A stretch of DNA of 64,000 nucleotides from Biformimicrobium ophioploci (GCF_030270605.1 NZ_BSYJ01000004.1:1-64000), one strand, 5' to 3'. Shown: positions 7,575 to 17,439, counted from the first letter of the stretch. Notes: generated by a model not told the origin, from the sequence alone. A program made the numbers and translations.

Positions 7575-9425
7575 TCAGGACGCGCTCTGCCACAGCATCT
7601 CGCGCTCGCGCGCATACTGCGGCACAAACTCGAAACGCACCTCGGTGCCGCCGCTCTCGCGCCGGCGAATACTCAGCTCGCCGGTCAGGTTACTGGCGCG
7701 CTCCTGCATGATGGACATGCCGAAGTGGTTGCGCTTCTCCGGTGAATCGCCGATGCCAACGCCATTGTCGCGCACGCTGATATGCACTGCGAGGTCCTCG
7801 CCCTGCACCAGGCTGATTTCCACCAGGTTGCCCTGTGAGTGGTAAACCGCGTTCTGGGAGGCCTCGCGCACCAGCTGCAGCAGGTGAATTTCTTCGTGCG
7901 GGGTGAGCGGAATCTCCTCCAGGCGGTAGTCCAGCAGCACGCTGATCTGCGGGTGCTGTTCGCGATAGCCCAGAATGGACTGCTCGAGGATGCCGCGCAG
8001 GCCGCCCTGTCCGATCTGCAGGCGGAAGGTGGTGAGCAGCTCGCGCAGCTGGCGGTAGGAGGAATCCAGGCCCTGTTTCAGTTCGGTGATGATTTCTTCC
8101 ACCTGCTCCGCATCCATCTGGCCATTGCGCTTGGCGCGATTGAGGCGCGTAACCTGGATTTTCAGGTAGGACAATGACTGCGCCAGGGAGTCGTGCAGTT
8201 CCCGCGCGATGATTGCGCGTTCGTCCATCAGCGCCACACGGCGGTCCTGGTCGACGCGCTCGTTGATGGCAATGGCCGCAGTGATGCTGTCGGCGAACGT
8301 GGCCAGGCGCTGCTGCTGCTCATCTTCCAGTTCGCTATCTGCGGCGACGCTGCACACGAGCACGCCGTAGTTGCGCTTGTCCACTTCCAGCGGGAAGCGG
8401 TATACGCGCTGGCTGCCTTCGGCGGTGGAGCTGCAGCTGCTGACACAGCTGTTGCAATCGGCGGGCTCACACTGTTCATTGCCGAGCCCCAGCACCAGGT
8501 GTTCGTAGGGGGCCTCGCCTTCGGGGGTCATCAGGCACAGGTCCAGGTTGTCCAGCTTGGCCACGCTGGCAAACTCTGCCAGCCAGGTTTCCAGCTCCTT
8601 GCCGGACAGAGGCCCTTCACTGATACGGCGCGCCAGCCGGTACTGGAAGTCCAGCGCCTCATGGCTGCGCTGCAGCTGCGCGGTCTTGCGCTTCACGCGG
8701 CGCTCCAGGTCGCGCTGGTTCGCGTGGATTACATCACTCATGTGGTTGATGGTGCGCGCCAGCAGGCCGAGTTCGTCCTCGCTGTCGATACCGATGCGGT
8801 GGGTGTGGAAGTCGCCCTCGGCGATGCTGCGCGAGCGCCGGATCAGTTGCTTCAACGGCTGCTCCACCGAGCGGTGCAGGATATACAGCGACAGGTACAC
8901 CAGCAGTACCGTGGCGAACAGCGAGCCCAGCTGCACGATGCGCAGCAGGTCGATCTTCTCTTCCGCGATTTTCTGGTAGTCGGAAACCAGGATGTCGACA
9001 TCCTGGATAAACGGTTCCAGGCTGCTTGCGAGTTGTAGCGAATTCATGCTGGTGCCGCCAACTGCGACCTTTTCCAGCAGCGGGCGGATATCCAGGCTCC
9101 AGTCGTCCATCACCGCGCGGTAGTGCACGGCCGCCGGAAGGTCATCGCCGGCGCTGAAGTCGGAAATGCTCAGCACACGTTCCAGCCGAAGGGTCAGCTC
9201 GTCGGCGAGTACCCGGGTAGCCCCAACGTCACCGGCAGGCGCGGTCGCGGCGAGGCGGTAGCTCATCATGCGCAGCGAGCCGGCCAGGTTCACCGCTTCG
9301 GCGTCGTTGTCGGCCGCATCGGAAATCACATAGGACGCCACCATCGAACTGAGTGCGACAAGCACGGTCAGCAGCATCAGGGTGCCGATGCGGTAGACGA
9401 TGGACTGGCGGATACGGGTCAGCAT
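7575..9425 (-). CDS. narX: nitrate/nitrite sensor histidine kinase NarX
   Basis: A 616-residue membrane kinase. Order of parts: first membrane segment (about 13-33); periplasmic sensor with the P-box 'AVNLAGSLRMMSYRLA' at 44-59 that binds nitrate; second membrane segment (about 163-183); HAMP domain and helical linker; central module with C319, C324, C327 and C331; HisKA_3 domain with phospho-acceptor H411 in 'ARELHDS'; and a C-terminal ATPase domain ('NAVYHSQG', 'DNGVGI'). Start 9425 is chosen because AGGAG lies about 12 bases upstream and family members begin just before the first membrane segment; an ATG at 9506 would add 27 residues. It is divergent from narG. No narL partner is in the window. 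Confidence 0.9.
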   Translation of the reverse strand: MLTRIRQSIVYRIGTLMLLTVLVALSSMVASYVISDAADNDAEAVNLAGSLRMMSYRLAATAPAGDVGATRVLADELTLRLERVLSISDFSAGDDLPAAVHYRAVMDDWSLDIRPLLEKVAVGGTSMNSLQLASSLEPFIQDVDILVSDYQKIAEEKIDLLRIVQLGSLFATVLLVYLSLYILHRSVEQPLKQLIRRSRSIAEGDFHTHRIGIDSEDELGLLARTINHMSDVIHANQRDLERRVKRKTAQLQRSHEALDFQYRLARRISEGPLSGKELETWLAEFASVAKLDNLDLCLMTPEGEAPYEHLVLGLGNEQCEPADCNSCVSSCSSTAEGSQRVYRFPLEVDKRNYGVLVCSVAADSELEDEQQQRLATFADSITAAIAINERVDQDRRVALMDERAIIARELHDSLAQSLSYLKIQVTRLNRAKRNGQMDAEQVEEIITELKQGLDSSYRQLRELLTTFRLQIGQGGLRGILEQSILGYREQHPQISVLLDYRLEEIPLTPHEEIHLLQLVREASQNAVYHSQGNLVEISLVQGEDLAVHISVRDNGVGIGDSPEKRNHFGMSIMQERASNLTGELSIRRRESGGTEVRFEFVPQYAREREMLWQSAS

Positions 9426-9767
9426 TTGTTGCCTGGGCTCCTTTAGAGGGGCTGTGTGAGTGGGGGCGGCTTGCGCGGAGGGCCGATTATGCCGCTTCGC
9501 CGGCATTCACTGTGGTGGTTTTTGGGGTACCACCAAAGATCGCCATTGTCGCACATTTTTTAATCAGCTGGCCATGCCTGCGCTGCAGGCCCCGTGGTTC
9601 ATGGGGGTGGCTGACACGATACCCAGACTGTTCATCCGAATCTCTACCCATTCGGGGGTATAGGCGCACACCACTACCCCTTTTGGGGCGGGTGATTCGC
9701 GCTCGAGGGCTTTTTATATTCCGGCCAACGCAATGGTTAAACCGCATATTTTCCCTGGGAGTAACGC
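9426..9767. promoter_or_regulatory. divergent narX-narG control region with a NarL-type operator
   Basis: This 342-base gap holds no gene. At 9645-9660 is TACCCAT-TC-GGGGGTA, a 7-2-7 inverted pair of NarL heptamers (consensus TACYYMT) with one weak position. A further heptamer TACCCCT is at 9675-9681 and TACCCCA lies on the minus strand around 9523. A GGTGGT/ACCACC inverted repeat lies near 9514-9532. GGGAG at 9757-9761 is the narG ribosome binding site. A clear FNR box was not found; TTCATCCGAATCTC at about 9630 is at best degenerate. The NarL site is inferred from the consensus. Confidence 0.6.
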
Positions 9768-12700
9768 ATGAGCCATTTCCTGGACCGACTCAAATATTTC
9801 AAGAAAGACAAGGAACCCTTTGCCGGCGGGCACGGGGAAAAGACCGATGACGATCGCAGCTGGGAAGATGGCTATCGCCGCCGCTGGCAGTTCGACAAGG
9901 TGGTGCGATCCACCCACGGTGTGAACTGCACCGGCTCCTGTAGCTGGAAGATCTACGTCAAAGACGGCCTGGTCACCTGGGAGACCCAGCAGACCGACTA
10001 TCCGCGCACCCGCCCGGACCTGCCGAACCACGAGCCGCGCGGCTGTCCGCGCGGTGCCAGCTATTCCTGGTACATGTACTCGGCCAACCGCCTGAAGTAC
10101 CCGAAGATCCGCAAGCGCCTGGTCAAGCTGTGGCGCGAGGCCAGGCTCAAGTATGCCGACCCGGTGGAAGCCTGGGCCAGCATCGTGGAGGACCCGGCCA
10201 AGGCCCAGTCCTACAAGGAGCGCCGCGGCATGGGCGGCTTCGTGCGGATCAAGTGGGACGAGGTCAACGAACTGATCGCCGCGTCCAACGTCTACACCGC
10301 CAAGACTTACGGCCCGGACCGGGTCACCGGCTTCTCGCCGATCCCGGCCATGTCCATGGTGTCCTACGCTGCAGGCGCCCGTTACCTGTCGCTGATCGGC
10401 GGTAACTGCCTGAGCTTCTACGACTGGTACTGTGACCTGCCGCCGGCCTCGCCGCAGATCTGGGGCGAGCAGACCGACGTGCCGGAATCCGCCGACTGGT
10501 ACAACTCCAACTACCTGATTGTGTGGGGTTCCAACGTCCCGCAGACCCGTACTCCGGACGCCCACTTCCTGAGTGAGGTGCGCTACAAGGGCGCCAAGAC
10601 CTGCGTTATCACCTCCGACTACTCCGAGTGTTCCAAGTTTGGCGACACCTGGCTGGCGCCGCGCCAGGGCACCGATGCCGCGCTGGCAATGGCTTTCGGC
10701 CACGTGATCCTGAAGGAATTCCACGTGGACAAGCCAAGCGCCTACTTCACCGAGTATGTGCGCACCACTACCGACATGCCGATGCTGGTCACGCTGGAAG
10801 AGCGTGACGGCCGCCTGGTACAGGGCCGCTTCCTGCGCGCCTCGGATCTGGCGGAGAATCTGGGCCAGGACAACAACCCGGAGTGGAAGACCATCGCGGT
10901 CAACCACGACGGCCAGCTGGTGTCCCCGCAGGGTTCCATCGGCTACCGCTGGGGCGAGTCCGGCGAGAAGGGCAAGTGGAACATCGAGCAGCGCGACGGC
11001 AACACCGGCGACGAAGTGAAGCTGCAGCTGAGCCTCAAGGAAAACGCCGACGAGATCGCGCAGGTGGCCTTCCCCTATTTCGGTGGCCAGACCCACGAGT
11101 ACGATTATTTCCAGCACACCGAGCACAGCGATGTGATCGAGTACAAGGTACCGGTCAAGCACATCACCACCAGGGATGGCGAGACCATCAAGGTGGCGAG
11201 CGTCTACGACCTGACCCTGGCCAACTACGGCGTCGAGCACGGCCTCAATGACCCGGCCTGTGCGCAGAGCTACGACGAAGACAAGCCGTACACGCCGGCC
11301 TGGCAGGAAAAAGTGACCGGCTGTCGCCCGGAGGACGTGATTCGCGTCGCGCGCGAGTTTGCCAACACCGCGGACAAGACCCGCGGCCGCTCCATGGTGA
11401 TCGTCGGTGCGGCGCTGAACCACTGGTATCACATGGACATGAACTACCGCGGCCTCATCAACATGCTGATGCTGTGCGGCTGTATCGGCCAGAGTGGCGG
11501 TGGCTGGGCGCACTATGTGGGCCAGGAAAAACTGCGTCCGCAGACCGGCTGGACCCCGCTAGCGTTTGGTCTCGACTGGCAGCGCCCGCCACGCCATATG
11601 AACGGTACCTCCTTCTTCTACAACCACTCCAACCAGTGGCGCTACGAGAAGCTGGAGATGGACGAGGTGGTATCCCCGCTGGCCGACAAGAGCAAGTGGC
11701 AGGCGTCCATCATCGACTACAACAGCCGCGCCGAGCGCATGGGCTGGCTGCCGTCCGCGCCGCAGCTGGGAGTCAACCCGTTGCATTTGGCCAAGGATGC
11801 GGCCGCCGCCGGCATGGACCTGAAAGACTATGCGGTGCAGCAGCTCAAGAGCGGCGAGCTGAAATTTGCCAACGAGGACCCGGACAACCCGCAGAACTTC
11901 CCGCGCAATATGTTTATCTGGCGCTCCAACCTGCTCGGTTCCTCCGGCAAGGGCCACGAGTACATGCTGCGCCACCTGCTCGGCACCAAGCACGGCCTGA
12001 TGGGCAAGGACCTGGGCGAGAGCGATGGCAAGAAACCGGAGGACGTGACCTGGCACGATGCGCCGAGCGAGGGCAAGGTCGACCTGCTGGTGACCCTGGA
12101 CTTCCGCATGTCCACCACCTGCCTGTACTCGGACATCGTGCTGCCGACGGCCACTTGGTACGAGAAGGACGACATGAACACGTCCGACATGCACCCGTTC
12201 ATCCACCCGCTGACCAAGGCGGTGGACCCGAGCTGGGAAGCGCGCAGTGACTGGGACATCTTCAAGGGCATCGCCAAGAAGTTCTCCGAGCTGACTGACG
12301 GGCATCTTGGAGTGGAGACCGACCTGGTCACCCTGCCGATCCACCACGACACGCCCACCGAGATCGCACAGCCGTTCGGCGTAAAGGCCTGGTGGAAGGG
12401 CGAGTGTGACCTGGTACCGGGCGTGACCGCGCCGAGCATGATTCCGGTGGAGCGCGACTACCCGAACACCTACAACCGCTTTACCTCCATCGGCCCGCTG
12501 CTGGAGAAACTCGGCAACGGTGGCAAGGGCATCAGCTGGAACACCGACAACGAGGTGGACTTCCTCAAGAAACTGAACCGTACCTGGAGCGAGGATTCCG
12601 CGCGCGACGGCCGCGCAAAGATCGACAGCGCCGTGGACGCGGCGGAAATGATCCTGTCGCTGGCACCGGAAACCAACGGCCAGGTTGCCGTAAAAGCCTG

Positions 12701-13568
12701 GGAAGCGCTGGGCAAGGTGACCGGTCGCGACCACACCCACCTGGCCAAGCCGAAGGAAGACGAGAAGATCCGCTTCAATGACATCGTGGCGCAGCCGCGC
12801 AAGATCATCTCCTCGCCGACCTGGTCTGGCCTGGAAGACGAGCATGTGAGCTACAACGCCGGTTACACCAATGTGCACGAGCAGATCCCGTGGCGCACCA
12901 TCACCGGTCGCCAGCAGTTCTACCAGGATCACGAGTGGATGCGCGACTTCGGTGAGACCATGTGTGTGTACAAGCCACCGATCAACCTGAAGACCGTGCA
13001 GCCGGTGCTCAACCAGAAGCCGAATGGCAACAAGGAGATCCTGCTGAACTGGATCACCCCGCACCAGAAGTGGGGCATCCACAGCACCTACTCCGACAAC
13101 CTGCTGATGCTGACCCTGTCACGCGGCGGCCCGATCGTGTGGATGAGTGAGACCGATGCGAAGCTCGCCGGTGTCGAGGACAACGACTGGATCGAGATCT
13201 TCAATGTCAACGGTGCCATCGCGGCGCGCGCAGTTGTGTCGCAGCGTGTACCGGACGGCATGGCGATGATGTACCACGCCCAGGAGCGCATCGTGAACAC
13301 CCCGGGAGCGGAAACCACTGGCACCCGCGGCGGTATCCACAACTCGGTGACCCGCGCGGTGATGAAGCCAACCCACATGATCGGCGGCTACGCGCAGCAG
13401 TCCTACGGCTTCAACTACTACGGCACCGTAGGCTGTAACCGCGACGAGTTTGTAATCGTGAGAAAGATGAACAAGGTGGACTGGCTCGACGGAGAAGACG
13501 TCAAAGAAGAGCAGACCATGGAGCCTTCAGCTCAAGGCTTCGCCACTGAAGAGGAGGCAGCACAATGA
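9768..13568 (+). CDS. narG: respiratory nitrate reductase alpha subunit NarG
   Basis: A 1266-residue molybdenum bis-MGD enzyme that reduces nitrate to nitrite on the cytoplasmic side of the membrane in the NarGHI complex. The N-terminal FS0 cluster ligands are visible: H50, C54, C58 ('THGVNCTGSC') and C93 ('GCPRG'); the histidine ligand is a NarG hallmark. 'GSNVPQTRTPDAHF' and 'GAALNHWYHMDMNYR' belong to the molybdopterin domain, and the C-terminal molybdopterin-binding domain contains 'HSTYSDNLLMLTLSRGGP'. The length is that of the family. Its stop overlaps the narH ATG by four bases. A NarL-type site lies upstream. Confidence 0.97.
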   Translation: MSHFLDRLKYFKKDKEPFAGGHGEKTDDDRSWEDGYRRRWQFDKVVRSTHGVNCTGSCSWKIYVKDGLVTWETQQTDYPRTRPDLPNHEPRGCPRGASYSWYMYSANRLKYPKIRKRLVKLWREARLKYADPVEAWASIVEDPAKAQSYKERRGMGGFVRIKWDEVNELIAASNVYTAKTYGPDRVTGFSPIPAMSMVSYAAGARYLSLIGGNCLSFYDWYCDLPPASPQIWGEQTDVPESADWYNSNYLIVWGSNVPQTRTPDAHFLSEVRYKGAKTCVITSDYSECSKFGDTWLAPRQGTDAALAMAFGHVILKEFHVDKPSAYFTEYVRTTTDMPMLVTLEERDGRLVQGRFLRASDLAENLGQDNNPEWKTIAVNHDGQLVSPQGSIGYRWGESGEKGKWNIEQRDGNTGDEVKLQLSLKENADEIAQVAFPYFGGQTHEYDYFQHTEHSDVIEYKVPVKHITTRDGETIKVASVYDLTLANYGVEHGLNDPACAQSYDEDKPYTPAWQEKVTGCRPEDVIRVAREFANTADKTRGRSMVIVGAALNHWYHMDMNYRGLINMLMLCGCIGQSGGGWAHYVGQEKLRPQTGWTPLAFGLDWQRPPRHMNGTSFFYNHSNQWRYEKLEMDEVVSPLADKSKWQASIIDYNSRAERMGWLPSAPQLGVNPLHLAKDAAAAGMDLKDYAVQQLKSGELKFANEDPDNPQNFPRNMFIWRSNLLGSSGKGHEYMLRHLLGTKHGLMGKDLGESDGKKPEDVTWHDAPSEGKVDLLVTLDFRMSTTCLYSDIVLPTATWYEKDDMNTSDMHPFIHPLTKAVDPSWEARSDWDIFKGIAKKFSELTDGHLGVETDLVTLPIHHDTPTEIAQPFGVKAWWKGECDLVPGVTAPSMIPVERDYPNTYNRFTSIGPLLEKLGNGGKGISWNTDNEVDFLKKLNRTWSEDSARDGRAKIDSAVDAAEMILSLAPETNGQVAVKAWEALGKVTGRDHTHLAKPKEDEKIRFNDIVAQPRKIISSPTWSGLEDEHVSYNAGYTNVHEQIPWRTITGRQQFYQDHEWMRDFGETMCVYKPPINLKTVQPVLNQKPNGNKEILLNWITPHQKWGIHSTYSDNLLMLTLSRGGPIVWMSETDAKLAGVEDNDWIEIFNVNGAIAARAVVSQRVPDGMAMMYHAQERIVNTPGAETTGTRGGIHNSVTRAVMKPTHMIGGYAQQSYGFNYYGTVGCNRDEFVIVRKMNKVDWLDGEDVKEEQTMEPSAQGFATEEEAAQ

Positions 13569-15112
13569 AAGTAAGAGCGCAGATCGGCATGGTGCTGAAC
13601 CTGGACAAGTGTATCGGCTGCCATACCTGCTCCGTCACCTGTAAGAACGTATGGACCTCGCGCGAAGGCGTTGAGTATGCCTGGTTCAACAATGTCGAGA
13701 CCAAGCCCGGTGTCGGCTACCCGAAAGAGTGGGAAAACCAGGACAAGTGGAATGGTGGCTGGGTTCGCAAGAACAACGGCAAGCTGCAACCGAAGATTGG
13801 TGGCAAGCACCGTGTACTGGCGAACATCTTCGGCAACCCGGACATGCCGGAAATCGACGACTACTACGAGCCGTTCGACTTTGACTACCAGACTTTGCAC
13901 AAGGCGCCGGAGCAGAAGCACCAGCCGGTAGCCCGCCCGCGCTCGCTGATCACCGGCGAGCGCATGGAGAAGATCGACTGGGGCCCGAACTGGGAAGAAA
14001 TTCTCGGTACCGAATTCGAAAAGCGCAAGAAGGACAAGAACTTCGAGGACGTGCAGGCGGACATCTTCGGTGAGTTCGAAAACACCTTCATGATGTACCT
14101 GCCGCGACTGTGTGAGCACTGCCTCAACCCGGCGTGTGTGGCGAGCTGCCCGAGCGGCGCCATCTACAAGCGTGAGGAAGACGGCATCGTCCTGATTGAC
14201 CAGGACAAGTGCCGCGGCTGGCGCATGTGTGTATCCGGCTGCCCCTACAAGAAGATCTACTACAACTGGAAAACCGGTAAGTCCGAGAAGTGTATCTTCT
14301 GCTACCCGCGTATCGAGTCCGGCCAGCCGACCGTGTGCTCCGAGACTTGCGTGGGCCGCATCCGCTACCTGGGTGTGCTGCTGTACGATGCGGATCGCAT
14401 CGAGGAAGCCGCGGCAGTACAGGACGAAAAAGCCCTGTACCAGGCCCAGTGCGACATCTTCCTGGATCCAAATGATCCGCTGGTACAGGAAGCCGCGCGC
14501 GCAGAAGGCATCCCGCAGTCCTGGCTCGACGCCGCACAGGAATCCCCGGTGTACAAGATGGCGATCGACTGGCAGGTGGCCCTGCCGCTGCACCCGGAAT
14601 ACCGCACCCTGCCGATGGTCTGGTACGTGCCGCCACTGTCACCGATCCAGAACGCGGTACAGAACGGCGATGTGGCCACCAAGACCGTGGGCCTGAACGC
14701 GGAGATCCCGGACCTGTCCAACCTGCGTATCCCGCTCAAGTACCTGGCCAATATGCTCACCGCTGGTGACGAGGCGCCGGTCGAGCGCGCGCTGGAGCGC
14801 ATGATCGCCATGCGCGCCTACATGCGCGGCATCCACGTGGATGGTGTGCAGGACCGCGAACTGCTGGCGGAAGCCGGGCTCAGCGTGCACCAGGTCGAGG
14901 AAATGTACCGCTACATGGCGCTGGCCAACTACGAAGACCGCTTCGTGGTACCGAGCAGCCACAAGGCCTATGCCGAAAACGCCTACGACATGAAGTCTGC
15001 GTGCGGCTTCAGCTTCGGCAACGGCTGCGGCACCGGCAACGACGACACCAACATCTTTGGTGGCAAGAAGCAGACGGTACGCCAGGTGATCCCGGCGAAA
15101 GTGGTGGACTGA
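13565..15112 (+). CDS. narH: respiratory nitrate reductase beta subunit NarH
   Basis: A 515-residue electron-transfer subunit that passes electrons from NarI to NarG. It carries four cysteine groups: C16, C19, C22 and C26 ('CIGCHTCSVTC'); the 'CEHCLNPACVASCPSG' group; 'CRGWRMCVSGCP', where a tryptophan replaces the second cysteine and so makes the [3Fe-4S] cluster; and the later 'CIFC' and 'CSETC' ligands. This matches three [4Fe-4S] and one [3Fe-4S] cluster. The start overlaps the narG stop (ATGA at 13565), so translation is coupled. Confidence 0.97.
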   Translation: MKVRAQIGMVLNLDKCIGCHTCSVTCKNVWTSREGVEYAWFNNVETKPGVGYPKEWENQDKWNGGWVRKNNGKLQPKIGGKHRVLANIFGNPDMPEIDDYYEPFDFDYQTLHKAPEQKHQPVARPRSLITGERMEKIDWGPNWEEILGTEFEKRKKDKNFEDVQADIFGEFENTFMMYLPRLCEHCLNPACVASCPSGAIYKREEDGIVLIDQDKCRGWRMCVSGCPYKKIYYNWKTGKSEKCIFCYPRIESGQPTVCSETCVGRIRYLGVLLYDADRIEEAAAVQDEKALYQAQCDIFLDPNDPLVQEAARAEGIPQSWLDAAQESPVYKMAIDWQVALPLHPEYRTLPMVWYVPPLSPIQNAVQNGDVATKTVGLNAEIPDLSNLRIPLKYLANMLTAGDEAPVERALERMIAMRAYMRGIHVDGVQDRELLAEAGLSVHQVEEMYRYMALANYEDRFVVPSSHKAYAENAYDMKSACGFSFGNGCGTGNDDTNIFGGKKQTVRQVIPAKVVD

Positions 15113-15114
15113 AA

Positions 15115-15855
15115 ATGAAAGTTTTAAATCTGATCGCACACCTGCTGGATTATCCCTCCGACGAGCTGGTGAAAAACCTGCCGGAGCTGACCCACTGGGT
15201 GGCAAATGAAGCGGTGCTCGACCCGCGCGTGCGCGACGACCTGCTGGCCTTTATTGCGCACTTCGAGTCTTTCGAGGCGCTGGACTGGCAGAGCGAATAC
15301 GACGGCCTGTTCGAGCGTGGCCGCGCGGTTTCCCTGCACATCTTTGAGCATGTGCACGGCGAATCGCGCGATCGCGGCCAGGCGATGGTGGACCTCATGG
15401 GCCACTATCGCAGCGCCGGCCTCGCCCTGAGCGAGCGCGAGCTGCCGGACTACCTGCCGACTTACCTGGAGTTCTGCACAACCCAGGGACAGGACGACAA
15501 CATCGAGGGTGCACAGGGTTGGCTGCAGGACATCTCCCACGTGCTGGCGCTGCTGGCGGCGCGCCTGCGCGAGAAGGACAGCCCCTACTCGCTGTTGCTG
15601 GACGCGCTGTTACGACTCTCTGAAGTGGAAGTCGACATGGCGGCACTGCAGCAGCAGGTATCCGGCGAGGAGCGCGACGATACGCCGGAAGCACTCGACA
15701 AAATCTGGGAGGACGAGGCCGTGTCCTTCAGTTCGGCGCAGGGCAGCGCCTGCGGTGACAGCGTGATGCGCCCGAGCGAATCGCAGCGCCGCGACGGCCA
15801 GCCGCTTTCCTGGATCAATGCCGGCGCGGATCAAGCGCCGCAGCACAGTGCATGA
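15115..15855 (+). CDS. narJ: nitrate reductase molybdenum cofactor assembly chaperone NarJ
   Basis: A 246-residue all-helical protein of the NarJ/TorD chaperone group, which holds apo-NarGH and assists insertion of the molybdenum cofactor and membrane attachment. It starts 'MKVLNLIAHLLDYPSDEL', the family opening, and contains the conserved 'LFERGRAVSLHIFEHVHGESRDRGQAMVDL' region described at about residues 62-92. The start is two bases after the narH stop. Its C-terminal tail reaches close to narI, whose ATG lies 13 bases after the narJ stop. Confidence 0.95.
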   Translation: MKVLNLIAHLLDYPSDELVKNLPELTHWVANEAVLDPRVRDDLLAFIAHFESFEALDWQSEYDGLFERGRAVSLHIFEHVHGESRDRGQAMVDLMGHYRSAGLALSERELPDYLPTYLEFCTTQGQDDNIEGAQGWLQDISHVLALLAARLREKDSPYSLLLDALLRLSEVEVDMAALQQQVSGEERDDTPEALDKIWEDEAVSFSSAQGSACGDSVMRPSESQRRDGQPLSWINAGADQAPQHSA

Positions 15856-15868
15856 CTGGAGTAACAAG

Positions 15869-16558
15869 ATGAACTACATCAACACGCTACTGTTCGGACT
15901 CTACCCGTTTATTGCCCTTACCATTTTTCTGGTGGGCAGCCTGATCCGCTACGACCGTGACCAGTACACCTGGCGCACCGGGTCGAGCCAGTTGCTGGAG
16001 CGCAAGCAGTTGCGCATCGGCAGCTACCTGTTCCATATCGGTGTGATTGCCATCCTGGCCGGTCACTTCGTGGGCCTGCTCACGCCCAAGTGGGTCTGGC
16101 ATATGGTCGGTATTTCCGCACCGGCCAAGCAGCTGATGGCCATGGGCATCGGCGGCTTCTTCGGGATTATCTGCTTTGTCGGCCTGACCATCCTGATCAA
16201 GCGTCGCCTGACCAACCCGCGTATTCGCGCCACCACTTCGCGCATGGACCTGACCATCCTGCTGCTGCTGTACGCACAGCTGATCCTGGGCCTGATCAGC
16301 ATCGTAGTATCCACTGGCCATATGGACGGCGCCGAGATGCTGAAGCTGATGACCTGGGCGCAGTCCATCGTCACGCTTGACGGCAGCGCGGCCGCAGCGG
16401 CCATTGCCGATGTGCACATCATCTTCAAGCTGCACATCTTCCTCGGCATGACCCTGTTCCTGCTGTTCCCGTTCAGCCGTCTGGTGCATATCTGGAGTGT
16501 GCCGGTGCAGTATGTGCGCCGTAACTACCAGGTTGTCAGGGCGCGTGCGGCGCGTTGA
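15869..16558 (+). CDS. narI: respiratory nitrate reductase gamma subunit NarI
   Basis: A 229-residue membrane cytochrome b that takes electrons from quinol and anchors NarGH. Five membrane helices are visible and the histidines in 'LFHIGV', 'LAGHFVG', 'DVHIIFKLHIFLG' and 'FSRLVHIW' fit the two heme b sites. The start at 15869 has GGAG at 15858-15861; an in-frame ATG at 15818 overlaps narJ and lacks the family N-terminus 'MNYINTLLFG'. The ppiC-type gene follows after 71 bases. Confidence 0.95.
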   Translation: MNYINTLLFGLYPFIALTIFLVGSLIRYDRDQYTWRTGSSQLLERKQLRIGSYLFHIGVIAILAGHFVGLLTPKWVWHMVGISAPAKQLMAMGIGGFFGIICFVGLTILIKRRLTNPRIRATTSRMDLTILLLLYAQLILGLISIVVSTGHMDGAEMLKLMTWAQSIVTLDGSAAAAAIADVHIIFKLHIFLGMTLFLLFPFSRLVHIWSVPVQYVRRNYQVVRARAAR

Positions 16559-16590
16559 GCGCGCACCCAAACCGGATATAAACCCAATCT

Positions 16591-16609
16591 GCCCGCGCAC
16601 TGCGCGGGC
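16591..16609 (+). terminator. GC-rich hairpin between narI and the PpiC gene
   Basis: GCCCGCGC and GCGCGGGC are separated by ACT, forming an 8-bp stem. No T-run follows, so it is more likely an intra-operon mRNA-stability or attenuating hairpin than a full terminator. Confidence 0.4.
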
Positions 16610-16629
16610 GCACTGCTCGGAGTTAGTTT

Positions 16630-17439
16630 ATGAGCGCACTACTTGCCTCGGATGCCAGCGGTTCTGAATTTGAGTTCGCCATCGATGTAAAGGTCAATGG
16701 CCGCGAGATTCCCCGCGAGGCCATTTACAAGGAAATGCAATACCACCCGGCCGCCACCCCGCGGGATGCCATCTATGCCGCAGCGCGCGCACTGGTGTTC
16801 GGCGAGCTGCTGCGCGAGCGCGCGATTGCACTGGAACTTTGTGACGCTGACATCGAAACCGCCAGCGAGGCTTTCGACCAGGCGCTGGAGCAACTGCTGC
16901 AGCAGGAAGTACCTGTTACAGAGCCTGCGGAAGCGGAGTGCCGGGCTTACTTCGAGCAGCACCGGGATAAATTCCGTTCCGAGCCACTGGCGGAAGTGCG
17001 CCATATCCTGCTGGCGGCGGAGCCCAATGACGCAGACGCGCTGGCCAAGGCCAATGTATCCGCGCTGGAGCTGCTCAAACAGATACAGGACGCCAGCGAC
17101 CCGCTGCTGGCGTTTGCGGAGCTGGCGAAGTCGGTTTCCGGTTGTTCCTCGAATTCCTCCGGCGGCAGCCTCGGCCAAATTGGTCGCGGCGATACCGTCG
17201 GGCCTTTCCAGCAGGCGGTGTTCGCACAGGGCTCCGGCCTGGTGCCGCAGCCGGTGGAAACCGAATACGGTGTTCACCTGATTTATGTGGAGCACTCTGA
17301 GCCGGGCCAGCCGCTGGAGTTTGACTATGTGTCGGACAGGATTGCGGATTACCTGCAGGAGCGGCAGCGGCGTCAGCTGACCGATGCCTACCTGCAGGAA
17401 CTGGTAAAAAATGCAGAGATCTCCGGCCTGGATCTATAA
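16630..17439 (+). CDS. PpiC-type (parvulin) peptidyl-prolyl isomerase of the nar operon
   Basis: A 269-residue protein. The N-terminal half is helical (chaperone-like, about 1-115) and the C-terminal half is a parvulin domain: 'EVRHILLAA' at about 122, 'FAELAKSVS', 'GGSLGQIGRGDTVGPFQQAVF' described at about 180-200, and 'TEYGVHLIYVE'. No signal peptide is seen, so it acts in the cytoplasm, probably on nitrate reductase assembly; such NifM/PpiC genes are commonly last in nar operons of Pseudomonas and relatives. An intrinsic terminator follows at 17457, closing the narGHJI unit. Confidence 0.88.
   Translation: MSALLASDASGSEFEFAIDVKVNGREIPREAIYKEMQYHPAATPRDAIYAAARALVFGELLRERAIALELCDADIETASEAFDQALEQLLQQEVPVTEPAEAECRAYFEQHRDKFRSEPLAEVRHILLAAEPNDADALAKANVSALELLKQIQDASDPLLAFAELAKSVSGCSSNSSGGSLGQIGRGDTVGPFQQAVFAQGSGLVPQPVETEYGVHLIYVEHSEPGQPLEFDYVSDRIADYLQERQRRQLTDAYLQELVKNAEISGLDL

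Noticed and set aside
9630-9643. TTCATCCGAATCTC as a possible FNR box before narG.
   Set aside because: It has three mismatches to the ten fixed positions of the consensus, far weaker than the three boxes elsewhere in the window.
9714-11513. Long open frame of about 600 codons on the minus strand opposite narG.
   Set aside because: It mirrors the codon pattern of narG in a GC-rich gene, has no recognisable domain and no ribosome binding site. The same applies to long antisense frames opposite the beta-helix/cytochrome gene, narH, hemN, nasA and the moaB-moaE genes.
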